From Taibaiella sp. (lineage in GTDB: Bacteria; Bacteroidota; Bacteroidia; Chitinophagales; Chitinophagaceae): a stretch of DNA of 44,457 nt. The notes beneath the pieces were generated by a model. That model made no database searches. It was not told where the DNA came from and worked only from the letters and a program-made list of their open reading frames with translations. The DNA is taken from the NCBI GenBank assembly GCA_021740995.1, contig JAIOYR010000025.1, forward strand, positions 1 to 44,457, read 5' to 3'. Of the stretch, positions 33,453 through 41,431 are shown in pieces (within the stretch, counting starts at the first letter, position 1; each line of letters starts with the position of its first letter). The translations under genes and the position numbers were made by a program.

Positions 33453-34505
33453 TTACCGCAACCCTTCATTCACTCCCTTCAGTGCCTCGCTACCCGGGCA
33501 CAGCACATCCTTACCCAACATATTTAGTGGTGTGTCACTAGTATTGATGAGGGCATGCAAATCCCGCGTCTCTGGGTTGATGTATAGCAACCCGGTCAGT
33601 ATCTCTTTTCTGGCTGCAGCATTCTTTATAGCATTTATAGCACTCAACCTGTCCTCAGGGTCCCACTCCTGTGCCAGCTTGTGCAGTTGCAGCATGGAGC
33701 CATCGTGCATTTTCACACCCTTTACTGTTCCATCGGCATAATCGGTGGTTATTTCCTTCATTTCCGGCACAAAGTCTATAGTACCCGTAGCCTCTATATG
33801 TTCCCGTACATAGTCGTAAGACTTGGTAGACCCCACATTGTTATTGAAGGTGACACAGGGCGATATAATATTTATAAATGCAAAACCCGGATGCGCCATA
33901 GCTGCTTTTATTAGCGGCACCATCTGTGTCTTGTCGCCACTGAAACTCTGTGCTACAAAACCCGCACCCAACTCTATTGCCAGGCTAGCAAGGTCTATGT
34001 TCTCAAACAAATTTACATTGCCCGACTTATTCTTTGACCCCAGATCAGCAGTAGCACTGTCCTGTCCCTTGGTAAGCCCATAGCAACCATTGTTCATTAC
34101 TATATATACCATGTTCAGGTTGCGGCGAATCACATGTACGAACTGCCCCATGCCTATCGACGCAGTATCACCGTCTCCCGACACCCCAAAGTATATCAGC
34201 TCTTTATTGGCAAGGTTGGCTCCGGTAGCTACCGATGGCATGCGCCCATGCACCGAGTTGAAACCATGCGAGTTGCTGAGAAAGTAGGTAGGAGTCTTGG
34301 AAGAGCAACCTATACCCGATAGCTTAGCCAACTTGTGCGGTTCTATATTCATCTCGAAAGCCGCCTGTACAATACCGGCACTTATAGAGTCGTGTCCGCA
34401 CCCGGCACAGAGTGTAGACAACGCACCCTCATAAAACGACATGGTATATCCCAACTTATTCTTTGGCAAACCGGGATGGCGAAATTTCGGACGAACGTAA
34501 GTCAT
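33453..34505 (-). CDS. korB: 2-oxoacid:ferredoxin oxidoreductase, beta subunit
   Basis: The 350-residue protein is the TPP-binding beta subunit that, with an alpha subunit, converts 2-oxoglutarate or another 2-oxo acid to the CoA ester and reduces ferredoxin. It shows CAGCGHDS (one iron-sulfur cysteine pair), GIGCSSKTP, the TPP/Mg motif GDGDTASIGMG and NNGCYGLTKGQDSAT. The C-terminal half matches KorB-type sequences. The alpha subunit usually encoded just upstream is not here: the next gene on this strand is a beta-barrel protein. A 16-bp perfect inverted repeat lies 19-65 bases before the ATG. Confidence 0.9.
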   Translation of the reverse strand: MTYVRPKFRHPGLPKNKLGYTMSFYEGALSTLCAGCGHDSISAGIVQAAFEMNIEPHKLAKLSGIGCSSKTPTYFLSNSHGFNSVHGRMPSVATGANLANKELIYFGVSGDGDTASIGMGQFVHVIRRNLNMVYIVMNNGCYGLTKGQDSATADLGSKNKSGNVNLFENIDLASLAIELGAGFVAQSFSGDKTQMVPLIKAAMAHPGFAFINIISPCVTFNNNVGSTKSYDYVREHIEATGTIDFVPEMKEITTDYADGTVKGVKMHDGSMLQLHKLAQEWDPEDRLSAINAIKNAAARKEILTGLLYINPETRDLHALINTSDTPLNMLGKDVLCPGSEALKGVNEGLR

Positions 34506-34523
34506 ACTCTTTAGGTTTGGAGC

Positions 34524-34570
34524 GAATTTTGTAACGTAAGATATGATTTTATCATTACGTTACAAAATTC
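34524..34570. promoter_or_regulatory. 16-bp perfect inverted repeat upstream of korB
   Basis: Arms GAATTTTGTAACGTAA (34524-34539) and its exact complement (34555-34570) flank a 15-base centre. On the minus strand the outer arm supplies a TTTTG followed after 19 bases by TATCTTAC, a near -7 box. The repeat thus overlaps a possible korB promoter and may be an operator or a leader hairpin. Confidence 0.75.
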
Positions 34571-34585
34571 AGAGATTTATTTTTG

Positions 34586-34627
34586 AGTCGAAAGAAATAA
34601 GTCAAAGGAAATAAGTCGAAAGTCAAA
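34586..34627. repeat. Three imperfect 14-bp tandem repeats
   Basis: The units are AGTCGAAAGAAATA, AGTCAAAGGAAATA and AGTCGAAAGTCAAA at 34586-34599, 34600-34613 and 34614-34627. The AGTCGAAAGT core also occurs once near repeat copy A (28267-28276). Confidence 0.6.
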
Positions 34628-34673
34628 AGTTGAGCGTATCGAGATAACATTAATCCCAGATCCCCAATTCCCA

Positions 34674-34726
34674 TCCCGATAGCTATCGGGACCCAATTCC
34701 TAAATACTAATTACTAATTCCCAAAA
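34674..34726. repeat. Dispersed intergenic repeat, copy B
   Basis: It begins with an 18-bp perfect palindrome, TCCCGATAGCTATCGGGA (34674-34691), and ends CTAATTCCCAAAA just before the stop codon of the beta-barrel gene. It aligns at about 80% with copy A (28297-28346). Confidence 0.6.
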
Positions 34727-35596
34727 CTATATGCCACCAAATCTTACGCCTATGCTTATTGGTCTTTGGTCTATGCCATTATCGTAAAGCGATGTAAGCT
34801 GATAGCTGGCAAAGAACCTGATAATACCCTCTACGCCAAACTCTGCTGTAGCACAAGTATTATAATCTGCCAGCCCAAAGTTGCCACGGGTCTTTACCTT
34901 ACCCCGCTCGTCAGATACCTGTTTGTTTACACTGGTCATACGATAGCCAGCGGTTACACCGGCACCATATACCAGCCAGGTACCTTTGTGCAATTTGGTT
35001 TTAGCAGTCACCATCAGTGGGATGTTTACATAACTCACTGCCAGTTTATTTTTCTGAAAATCTATTGTATCCATTATTATTCTGTTTGGGTTCTTGGCAT
35101 AGCTCAGATTTTCTTCATAGCGGAAGTTGTATATCTGTAAACCCAAGCCGGTAGAAATATATAGGCGCTGCTTTTTAGTCTTTAAGGCCATAAACTTCAC
35201 TCCTATAGGGGTAATATTCACATTGATAGACTTTGATGGACGCAGATTAAACAGATCTTCATTCTGTTTTGCAGATGGCACAGCCAGATAACTCATTACC
35301 GATGGGGTTGTATATACGGTATTGTCATTGAGCATATTAACACCTATATCTATCATTGAGAAGGTCGCCTTGAAACTACCCTGCTTATCGTCAGTATCTT
35401 TTTTATCCAGCTTTCCTGTTTTCGATTTGAAAGCAGTATCAGTATTATTATCTAAATGAATTCCACGATTGGATATGGAAAGTGTCTTTGAATGTTTCTT
35501 TTTTCCTGCACCTTCGGCAGTGGTTTCCTGAGCCAGTACATTGTTGGCAAAAAGCGAGCCTGCTATAGCAGCTATAGCGCAAATTCTGAGTTTCAT
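34727..35596 (-). CDS. Outer-membrane beta-barrel protein
   Basis: The 289-residue product has a signal peptide (MKLRICAIAAIAGSLFANNVLAQ) and alternating polar/hydrophobic strands typical of the eight-stranded OmpA-like or porin-family barrels (PF13568-like). Examples are ITPIGVKFMALKTKKQRLYI, STGLGLQIYNFRYEEN and GTWLVYGAGVTAGYRM, with the C-terminal strand ISIGVRFGGI. The region after the signal (residues 25-85) is Lys/Ser/Thr rich and probably unstructured. It is the last gene of a sigma / anti-sigma / barrel set, 27 bases from the anti-sigma gene; the barrel may be a target or signal partner. Confidence 0.85.
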   Translation of the reverse strand: MKLRICAIAAIAGSLFANNVLAQETTAEGAGKKKHSKTLSISNRGIHLDNNTDTAFKSKTGKLDKKDTDDKQGSFKATFSMIDIGVNMLNDNTVYTTPSVMSYLAVPSAKQNEDLFNLRPSKSINVNITPIGVKFMALKTKKQRLYISTGLGLQIYNFRYEENLSYAKNPNRIIMDTIDFQKNKLAVSYVNIPLMVTAKTKLHKGTWLVYGAGVTAGYRMTSVNKQVSDERGKVKTRGNFGLADYNTCATAEFGVEGIIRFFASYQLTSLYDNGIDQRPISIGVRFGGI

Positions 35597-35623
35597 AACT
35601 TTTTAGTTTTGTGGTTGTGTTAA

Positions 35624-36523
35624 TTAAAAGGATACGATTAGTTTTCTTTTTTCTATTCTGAGGGAGATGTTTGTTTCAGCAATTCCATGCCTTATGGCAT
35701 TTACCCGGTCATACCCGCTGGCCAGTGCGGTTGCTACCTGTTCCATGCCTTGCTTTTTCAGGTCGTTTATAGGAAGATTGTTTAGTATTGACTGTTGTTG
35801 CGTTGCTACCTCCTCCTGTATCTGTATCGCAAGAGCCGGTACGTTTGTTACAATTTCAGGCTCATATTTTTCAGGCTCACTTTTTTCCATAGCTACTGCA
35901 TTGGCAGTCATATAATCTTCTGCCTTGGTTATAGCCTTTACAGTTATGGGCTGTACCGCATTTCTGCTTCCCTCACCCTGCCGGTCATTGTTTGCAGTTG
36001 CATGTACTGCTACCGATACATTATGCTGCACAGTGGTGTGTTTGGGTTTGTTTATAGGCTGTGTTATTACATCTTCATTCACAGGTGCTACTTTTGTTGC
36101 TGCTACTACTGGCTGCGCTGTAGGTGTTATTTTAGTAGTCGTGGTTGCTGCTACGGCTGCGGTAGTCTCTGTCGTCTTTGCTGGTTCTATTGCTGCTATA
36201 GTTGGGCGGCTATCAGTAGTGTTATTACTAAGCTTGAAGAAGGAAAAACATACTATAGCTGCTACACCTGCCGCTACCGCATATCGCCGCCATGTAGGGA
36301 AGGCAATTACTTTCTTTTCGTGTATCGGTTTCAGTAGTGCCGCCTTATTATTATACACCAGCTCAGTATCCGGTATTAGTTTAGCCATCGAGAAAGCCGT
36401 TAGCTCATGTTGCAGCTCGGGGTGGTCATATAAGAACGACATCAACTCCTGCTCCTCAGCCGGCTGCAGCTCGCCATCGGCGTGCATCATCATATACTCC
36501 TCATAGTTCTTCCACGTTATCAT
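35624..36523 (-). CDS. Membrane-anchored anti-sigma factor-like protein
   Basis: The 299-residue protein starts with a cytoplasmic helical domain (MITWKNYEEYMMMHADGELQPAEEQELMSFLYDHPELQHEL) that resembles anti-sigma domains but lacks the zinc-binding HxxxCxxC motif. One membrane span (81-98, YAVAAGVAAIVCFSFFKL) follows, then a periplasmic part that is low-complexity Ala/Thr/Val from about 100 to 150 and less defined after that. The gene begins one base past the stop of the ECF sigma gene, which is why I call it anti-sigma. Interaction is inferred from position, not from sequence identity. Confidence 0.78.
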   Translation of the reverse strand: MITWKNYEEYMMMHADGELQPAEEQELMSFLYDHPELQHELTAFSMAKLIPDTELVYNNKAALLKPIHEKKVIAFPTWRRYAVAAGVAAIVCFSFFKLSNNTTDSRPTIAAIEPAKTTETTAAVAATTTTKITPTAQPVVAATKVAPVNEDVITQPINKPKHTTVQHNVSVAVHATANNDRQGEGSRNAVQPITVKAITKAEDYMTANAVAMEKSEPEKYEPEIVTNVPALAIQIQEEVATQQQSILNNLPINDLKKQGMEQVATALASGYDRVNAIRHGIAETNISLRIEKRKLIVSF

Positions 36524-36524
36524 C

Positions 36525-37001
36525 TTATATAATGTTTTCTACACTTACCAGATATTCTTTCAATGCCTTCCTTGCTCTGAACAGATACACCTTCACCTGC
36601 GATTCATTGAGCCCTGCTATCTGCCCTATTTCTTCATAGCTATACCCCTCATAATCCTTTAGCAACACCAGTGCTCTCGACTGCTCATCCAGCTGCGCCA
36701 ATGCTCTGTCCAGTATTTTTTTCAGGTCCGGGTTGCCGGGCGTATAGCTATCTTCCGGCGCATCTTTAAACGTAATCCGCGACCGTTTCCTATAGTTATC
36801 TACCGACTGCCGGTAAGCCACCTGAAACAGGAACGCCTTTGCTTTTTCAGGTGCTACTTCATCTTTCTTTTGCCACAGCACCTCAAAACTACTCTGCACC
36901 ACATCATGCGCATCGCTCTGCTGCCCCGTACACTTACATGCAAACCGAAACAGAGCATCTGCCCATTCCTGCACACATTTATTGTACTGTTTAGCGTCCA
37001 T
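36525..37001 (-). CDS. ECF-type RNA polymerase sigma factor
   Basis: The 158-residue sigma factor has region 2 (WADALFRFACKCTGQQSDAHDVVQSSFEVLW split over residues about 12-50) and region 4 (LDEQSRALVLLKDYEGYSYEEIGQIAGLNESQVKVYLFRARKALKEYL in pieces over residues 100-150). Region 1.1 and region 3 are absent, as expected of the extracytoplasmic-function group. It should be held inactive by the membrane protein encoded immediately downstream. A GTAAC - N16 - CG pattern directly upstream suggests it transcribes its own operon. Confidence 0.93.
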   Translation of the reverse strand: MDAKQYNKCVQEWADALFRFACKCTGQQSDAHDVVQSSFEVLWQKKDEVAPEKAKAFLFQVAYRQSVDNYRKRSRITFKDAPEDSYTPGNPDLKKILDRALAQLDEQSRALVLLKDYEGYSYEEIGQIAGLNESQVKVYLFRARKALKEYLVSVENII

Positions 37002-37013
37002 TCTCTATTATAT

Positions 37014-37036
37014 CGTTTGTTGCAGAAAAAAGTTAC
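37014..37036 (-). promoter_or_regulatory. Candidate ECF promoter of the sigma operon
   Basis: On the minus strand GTAAC (37032-37036) is followed by a T-rich spacer of 16 bases and CGATA (starting at 37015). This matches the general AAC - N16 - CG layout of ECF promoters. Transcription would start a few bases before the ATG at 37001. Confidence 0.5.
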
Positions 37037-37166
37037 AGGAAAAAGGAAATTTTTTTACAAATATCGGGAAATGACATCTAACGGCATTATTGAGTATAGA
37101 TAATTACGATAAAGTCCGCCTAAACCATAATCTCATTTTACAATGAGCAATTCATAATACCCCTCG

Positions 37167-37196
37167 GTGTGCCACACTTCCAAAAGTGTCCCACAC
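37167..37196. promoter_or_regulatory. Inverted repeat upstream of the CocE-like gene
   Basis: Arms GTGTGCCACACTT (37167-37179) and AAGTGTCCCACAC (37184-37196) match at 11 of 13 positions around CCAA. It lies 60-90 bases before the gene, between two divergent genes, and could be an operator or a leader hairpin. Confidence 0.5.
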
Positions 37197-37256
37197 CTAA
37201 ATCAAAAACATTTTCCCACAAAAAGAGAAACAACATATATTTTTACGTTTCCTAAA

Positions 37257-39155
37257 ATGTCTGTAATGAGAAACATCATTATTCTGCTTGCTGCCTTTTT
37301 TCCTTTTGTTGCTACAGCACAGTCTGCCAAAAATGCAGAGTCCGCATGGCTGCTCAGCCACTACACCAAACAGGAAGTATACATACCCATGCGCGATGGC
37401 AAAAAACTATATACCACCATCTATGCACCCAAAGGCGCTAAAGAACAGCACCCCATCCTCATGAACAGAACACCCTACTCCATCGCCCCTTATGGCGAGA
37501 CTAAGTTCAAGGCGTTTTGGACAAATCATTATATGTCCTATTTTCGTAAAGAATACATAATAGTGTTGCAGGACGTGCGCGGCAAAATGATGAGCGAGGG
37601 TGAATATGTAGACGTAAGACCCTACACTCCAAATAAGAAAAATAACGATATAGATGAGGCTAGCGACACCTACGATGCTATAGAATGGCTGCTGAAGAAT
37701 GTAAAAAACAATAATGGAAACGTTGGTATATTTGGTATATCCTATCCGGGCTTTTATGCCACCATGGGTGCCCTTAGCCAGCACCCCGCCATGAAGGCAT
37801 CCAGTCCACAGGCCCCGGTTACAGAGTGGTTTATTGGCGACGATTTTCATCACAATGGCGCACTCATGGTAATGGATGCCTTTAATTTCTATAGTAGCTT
37901 TGGGAAACCACGCCCAAAACCTACTACTACTTATTCATCTGGTTTTCAATATTATACAAAGGATGCTTACAAATTTTATTTAGAAACAGGTCCTATCAAA
38001 AACCTGGCAAAACTAATGGGCGACAGCATCGAATTCTGGAAGGACCTATATGCCCACCCAAACTACGACCAGTGGTGGCAGGTGCGCAATACCCGCAAAT
38101 ATGTGCAGCACATACCCGATGGTGTAGCCACTCTGGTTGTCGGTGGCCTGTTCGATGCCGAAGACTGTTTTGGAGCATGGGAGCTCTACAAATCAATAGA
38201 ACGAAAAGCACACAACAACAATAAGCTGGTAATGGGACCCTGGAGCCATGGCGGCTGGTCAAGAAATAGCGGTGAATACCTCGGAAATGTGCGTTTTGGC
38301 AGCAATACCGCCAAATGGTACCAGGAAAACCTGGAAATACCCTTCTTTGAATACTACCTGCGTGGCAAGGGTGATATAAACAAAATACCGGAAGTGAGCA
38401 TATTCTTCACTGGCGCCAATGAATGGCGCAGCTTTAATAGTTGGCCACCTGCCCATCATACTGATAAAGAAATGTACTTACATAAAAATGGCAGCCTTTC
38501 TTACACTACCCCATCCATCAGCGACCGCACCGGCTACAATGAGTACCTGAGCGACCCTAACAAGCCGGTACCCTTTGTAGATGGTGTGATTACACGGCGC
38601 ACCTCAGAGTATATGACCGACGATCAACGATTTGCATCCTATCGTACTGATGTTCTTACATTTACAACAGATATTCTAAACAATGACTTAAGTATTGCAG
38701 GTGCCATTACCGCGAATGTTTTCACCAGTTTATCCACCACAGATGCCGACTTTATAGTAAAAATAATCGATGTATTCCCCGATAAGTTCTCTTACATTGA
38801 CAGCATTGATGGCAAGGGCAATGGTAAAGACTACCCCATGGGAGGCTACCAAATGCTGGTGAGGGGCGAGATAATGCGGGGCAAATACCGCAACAGTTTT
38901 GAGTATCCCGAAGCATTCGCACCCGGACGCATTACAGAAGTAAGCTATAAATTACCGGATGTGGCGCATGTCTTCAAAAAAGGTCACCGCCTTATGGTGC
39001 AGATTCAAAGTAGTTGGTTTCCACTTGCCGACCGCAACCCTCAGCAATTTGTAAACATCTATACTTGTGACAAAGAAGACTTTGTATCATCCCTTATTCG
39101 CATATACTCCAGTGCCAACCATCCGTCTCACATTGTGCTACCGGTCATTGAGTAA
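37257..39155 (+). CDS. CocE/NonD family secreted hydrolase (S15 type)
   Basis: The 632-residue alpha/beta hydrolase belongs to the X-Pro dipeptidyl peptidase / CocE family. A signal peptide (MRNIIILLAAFFPFVATAQ) sits at the N-terminus; the start could be the ATG at 37257 or 37266, and the open frame before them is discounted. The nucleophile is the Ser in GIFGISYPGFYA (about residue 162), the acid is in FDAEDCFGAWELY, and the His is in MGPWSHGGW. The C-terminal jelly roll (SEYMTDDQRFASYRTDVLTF to SSANHPSHIVLPV) completes the fold. Enzymes of this group cleave acyl bonds in esters or peptides, or act as alpha-amino acid ester hydrolases; the substrate is unknown. Confidence 0.92.
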   Translation: MSVMRNIIILLAAFFPFVATAQSAKNAESAWLLSHYTKQEVYIPMRDGKKLYTTIYAPKGAKEQHPILMNRTPYSIAPYGETKFKAFWTNHYMSYFRKEYIIVLQDVRGKMMSEGEYVDVRPYTPNKKNNDIDEASDTYDAIEWLLKNVKNNNGNVGIFGISYPGFYATMGALSQHPAMKASSPQAPVTEWFIGDDFHHNGALMVMDAFNFYSSFGKPRPKPTTTYSSGFQYYTKDAYKFYLETGPIKNLAKLMGDSIEFWKDLYAHPNYDQWWQVRNTRKYVQHIPDGVATLVVGGLFDAEDCFGAWELYKSIERKAHNNNKLVMGPWSHGGWSRNSGEYLGNVRFGSNTAKWYQENLEIPFFEYYLRGKGDINKIPEVSIFFTGANEWRSFNSWPPAHHTDKEMYLHKNGSLSYTTPSISDRTGYNEYLSDPNKPVPFVDGVITRRTSEYMTDDQRFASYRTDVLTFTTDILNNDLSIAGAITANVFTSLSTTDADFIVKIIDVFPDKFSYIDSIDGKGNGKDYPMGGYQMLVRGEIMRGKYRNSFEYPEAFAPGRITEVSYKLPDVAHVFKKGHRLMVQIQSSWFPLADRNPQQFVNIYTCDKEDFVSSLIRIYSSANHPSHIVLPVIE

Positions 39156-39579
39156 AGAATACCGTCTGGACATACAACTTATCAGCGTAATATTATAAAA
39201 TATATTCAGCTGGAACCATTTAAATAGTGAAATACTATATGTATTTACAACACATGACAATAAGACCGATGTAGCTGAGCATATGATGGCGCCTTCTTTA
39301 TGCCGTAGATGTGGTTTGGGACGCGATAATTGAAGCCTGTAGCTTCAAGCTTTTGATGACCTAAAATAGAAGTACGCAATAGGCAGAACTTTTTTCATGA
39401 GTGCCATTGAGAATCATTATCTATACGAATAAAGCTAGCGCCATGTAGCTGAATAGAGCATCAGATAACAGCGTATAGCTATTTTTTTGCCGGCGGAGCC
39501 TTTGGCAACCAGCGGAGCGATTCATGAACGCCAATGAAAAGACAAATAGATGTGAATAAAAAATCGCCTTTTTCTTTTG

Positions 39580-39615
39580 CTACTTTTCTTTTTGGCGAAG
39601 CAAAAAGAAAAGTAG
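39580..39615. repeat. Hairpin repeat CTACTTTTC...GAAAAGTAG
   Basis: Arms CTACTTTTCTTTTT (39580-39593) and AAAAAGAAAAGTAG (39602-39615) pair perfectly around GGCGAAGC. I know near-identical hairpins from many Bacteroidota intergenic regions, so this is probably one copy of a dispersed family. It may terminate the CocE-like gene's transcript. Confidence 0.6.
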
Positions 39616-39696
39616 GGTAACACGGGCAGACAATGAAGGTGAGATACAAGTGGACTAAACACTATGAACAATCGCTATAAAATCCCCTCCATAAAC

Positions 39697-39753
39697 AAAA
39701 AAAAAAGCACTATAGATTAATCAATTAATTGAAATTGATTAGTCTATAGTGCT
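39697..39753 (-). terminator. Rho-independent terminator of the Deg protease gene
   Basis: On the minus strand a 21-bp stem with a single mismatch (39733-39753 with 39706-39726; arm begins AGCACTATAG) with a 6-base loop runs into about ten T residues (39697-39706). It lies 35 bases beyond the protease stop codon. Confidence 0.9.
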
Positions 39754-39787
39754 GATAATGAACAATATAGTATACTATATCAAGTAC

Positions 39788-41272
39788 CTATTCTACATTC
39801 CCTGCATTACTCAATACATAGTAATACACCCCCTGCTTGCCGGGATAAAAGCCAGCCAGTTGCACATTGCCATGAGCCGAAAGCATCTGTTGCAAATCAC
39901 CAACAGAAGCTACCGGATTATTGTTGACACCTGTTATTACAAATCCCTTTACTATCTGGGTCTGCTTAGCAAAATTGCCGGTACCTGGATCAGATACCAC
40001 AATTCCACGATCGATACCATACTTGCTTTTTTCTTCATTTGTCAGCGTCCTGAATGTAGCACCCATCAGTTTTGCAGGAGCACCATTCTTCAGGATATCT
40101 GTCGTTCCGTTCAGATTAGTAAGCTTTACTGATACATTCATAGTTTTGCTACTGCGGCTAAACATTACATTTATATTGTCGCCGGGACGGAAGCGAGCTA
40201 TCTGACCCTGCATTTCGGCAGCATTGTTCACAGGCACACCGTTAATGTGAGTAATAAAATCACCCTTTTTCAGCCCAGCTTGTGCGGCACCGCCGGCTGA
40301 CTTTACATCAGTTATGTATACACCTTCCATCTTATCCAGCCCCACAGCTGTTAGCTGCTCTGGAGTTGCAGTACGACTATCCAGATACTCAATACCCATA
40401 TAGGCACGCTGCACGGTACCATAGCGCATCAGGTCATTCACTACCTTGCGTACGATATTGGCTGGAATGGCATATGAATAGCCTGCATAAGAACCGGTTG
40501 GCGAGGCAATAGCCGAATTGATACCCACTAGTTGGCCGGATGTATTGATGAGTGCACCTCCACTATTACCAGGGTTTACAGCCGCATCTGTCTGTATAAA
40601 TGACTCTATGGCAGTAGCACCGGTTCTTTGTTTGTTCACTCCTATTGAACGACCCTTGGCACTCACTATGCCTGCGGTAACGGTTGCATCCAGGTTGAGG
40701 GGAAATCCTACCGCCATTACCCATTGCCCCAGCTTCACATCGTCAGAGTTACCAAATTCCATAAACGACATATCCTTATCTCCATCTACCTTCAGCACTG
40801 CTATGTCCGAGGATGGGTCGGTTCCTACAACAGTAGCCTTGGCGGTATAGCGGTCGTTGAAAGTCACAGTAACCTCGCTGGCTTCAGCCACCACATGATT
40901 GTTAGTGACTATATACCCATCCGGCGAAATAACCACACCAGAGCCAGAGCCTGTTTGCGAGGGAATATAATACTGGCGCTGCCCAAACATCTGGCTGAAT
41001 ATGTCGCCCATACTGTTGTCGGTGATAATACGAGCCTGTGTAGCCGTTTTTATATGCACCACCGACTTTACCGAAGACTCGGCTGCCATCTCAAAATTGG
41101 CAGGTGCTGCCACGCCGGCATTACTTGCATAACCTGCAAAATTGACAGATGATGGCCTGTTGGTTTCAGGTATAAGATAAGCGTCTTGCCTCAGCAGGCG
41201 TGATGCAAAGAATAAAGTTACTACAGATGTAAGCGCAGCAGTAACGATGACGGGAAATAATCTGGATTTCAT
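39788..41272 (-). CDS. Deg/HtrA family periplasmic serine protease
   Basis: The 494-residue protein has an N-terminal hydrophobic segment (about residues 7-24) that is either a signal peptide or an anchor. The trypsin-like domain has the triad His126 (NNHVV), Asp156 (SSDIAVL) and Ser237 (GNSGGA). PDZ1 follows (AYMGIEYLD ... GLKKGDFITHINGVPV), and a second, more divergent PDZ (TQIVKGFVITGVNNNPV) closes the protein. It degrades or refolds damaged envelope proteins. It is monocistronic, with a strong terminator. DegP, DegQ and DegS types cannot be separated here. Confidence 0.94.
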   Translation of the reverse strand: MKSRLFPVIVTAALTSVVTLFFASRLLRQDAYLIPETNRPSSVNFAGYASNAGVAAPANFEMAAESSVKSVVHIKTATQARIITDNSMGDIFSQMFGQRQYYIPSQTGSGSGVVISPDGYIVTNNHVVAEASEVTVTFNDRYTAKATVVGTDPSSDIAVLKVDGDKDMSFMEFGNSDDVKLGQWVMAVGFPLNLDATVTAGIVSAKGRSIGVNKQRTGATAIESFIQTDAAVNPGNSGGALINTSGQLVGINSAIASPTGSYAGYSYAIPANIVRKVVNDLMRYGTVQRAYMGIEYLDSRTATPEQLTAVGLDKMEGVYITDVKSAGGAAQAGLKKGDFITHINGVPVNNAAEMQGQIARFRPGDNINVMFSRSSKTMNVSVKLTNLNGTTDILKNGAPAKLMGATFRTLTNEEKSKYGIDRGIVVSDPGTGNFAKQTQIVKGFVITGVNNNPVASVGDLQQMLSAHGNVQLAGFYPGKQGVYYYVLSNAGNVE

Positions 41273-41431
41273 AGCCGTTATACTGTTTTTGTTTTGTAAT
41301 TACTCTATCAAAAATACTGCCTGATGCTATTACAAAATTGTTAAAAAAGAGCATTTACACAGTCTGTTAACAGCCCTATTTTCCGTCATTACTTCCCCCG
41401 AATCATGCATATATATACCGTATCAACATAA

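Larger units (their letters stand above)
39156..39787. other. Long gene-free spacer with repeats and a terminator
   Basis: This 632-base stretch separates convergent genes. It contains the 14-bp hairpin repeat at 39580-39615 and the degP-side terminator at 39697-39753. It also has a GCGGAGC duplication around 39494-39520 and the decamer ATGTAGCTGA twice (39269-39278 and 39443-39452). I find no ORF with protein-like composition and no tRNA. It may include remnants of an older repeat array. Confidence 0.55.

Noticed and set aside
35795-36506. Two long overlapping plus-strand frames rich in Cys, Tyr, Val and Ala
   Set aside because: They mirror the low-complexity Ala/Thr coding region of the anti-sigma-like gene on the other strand.
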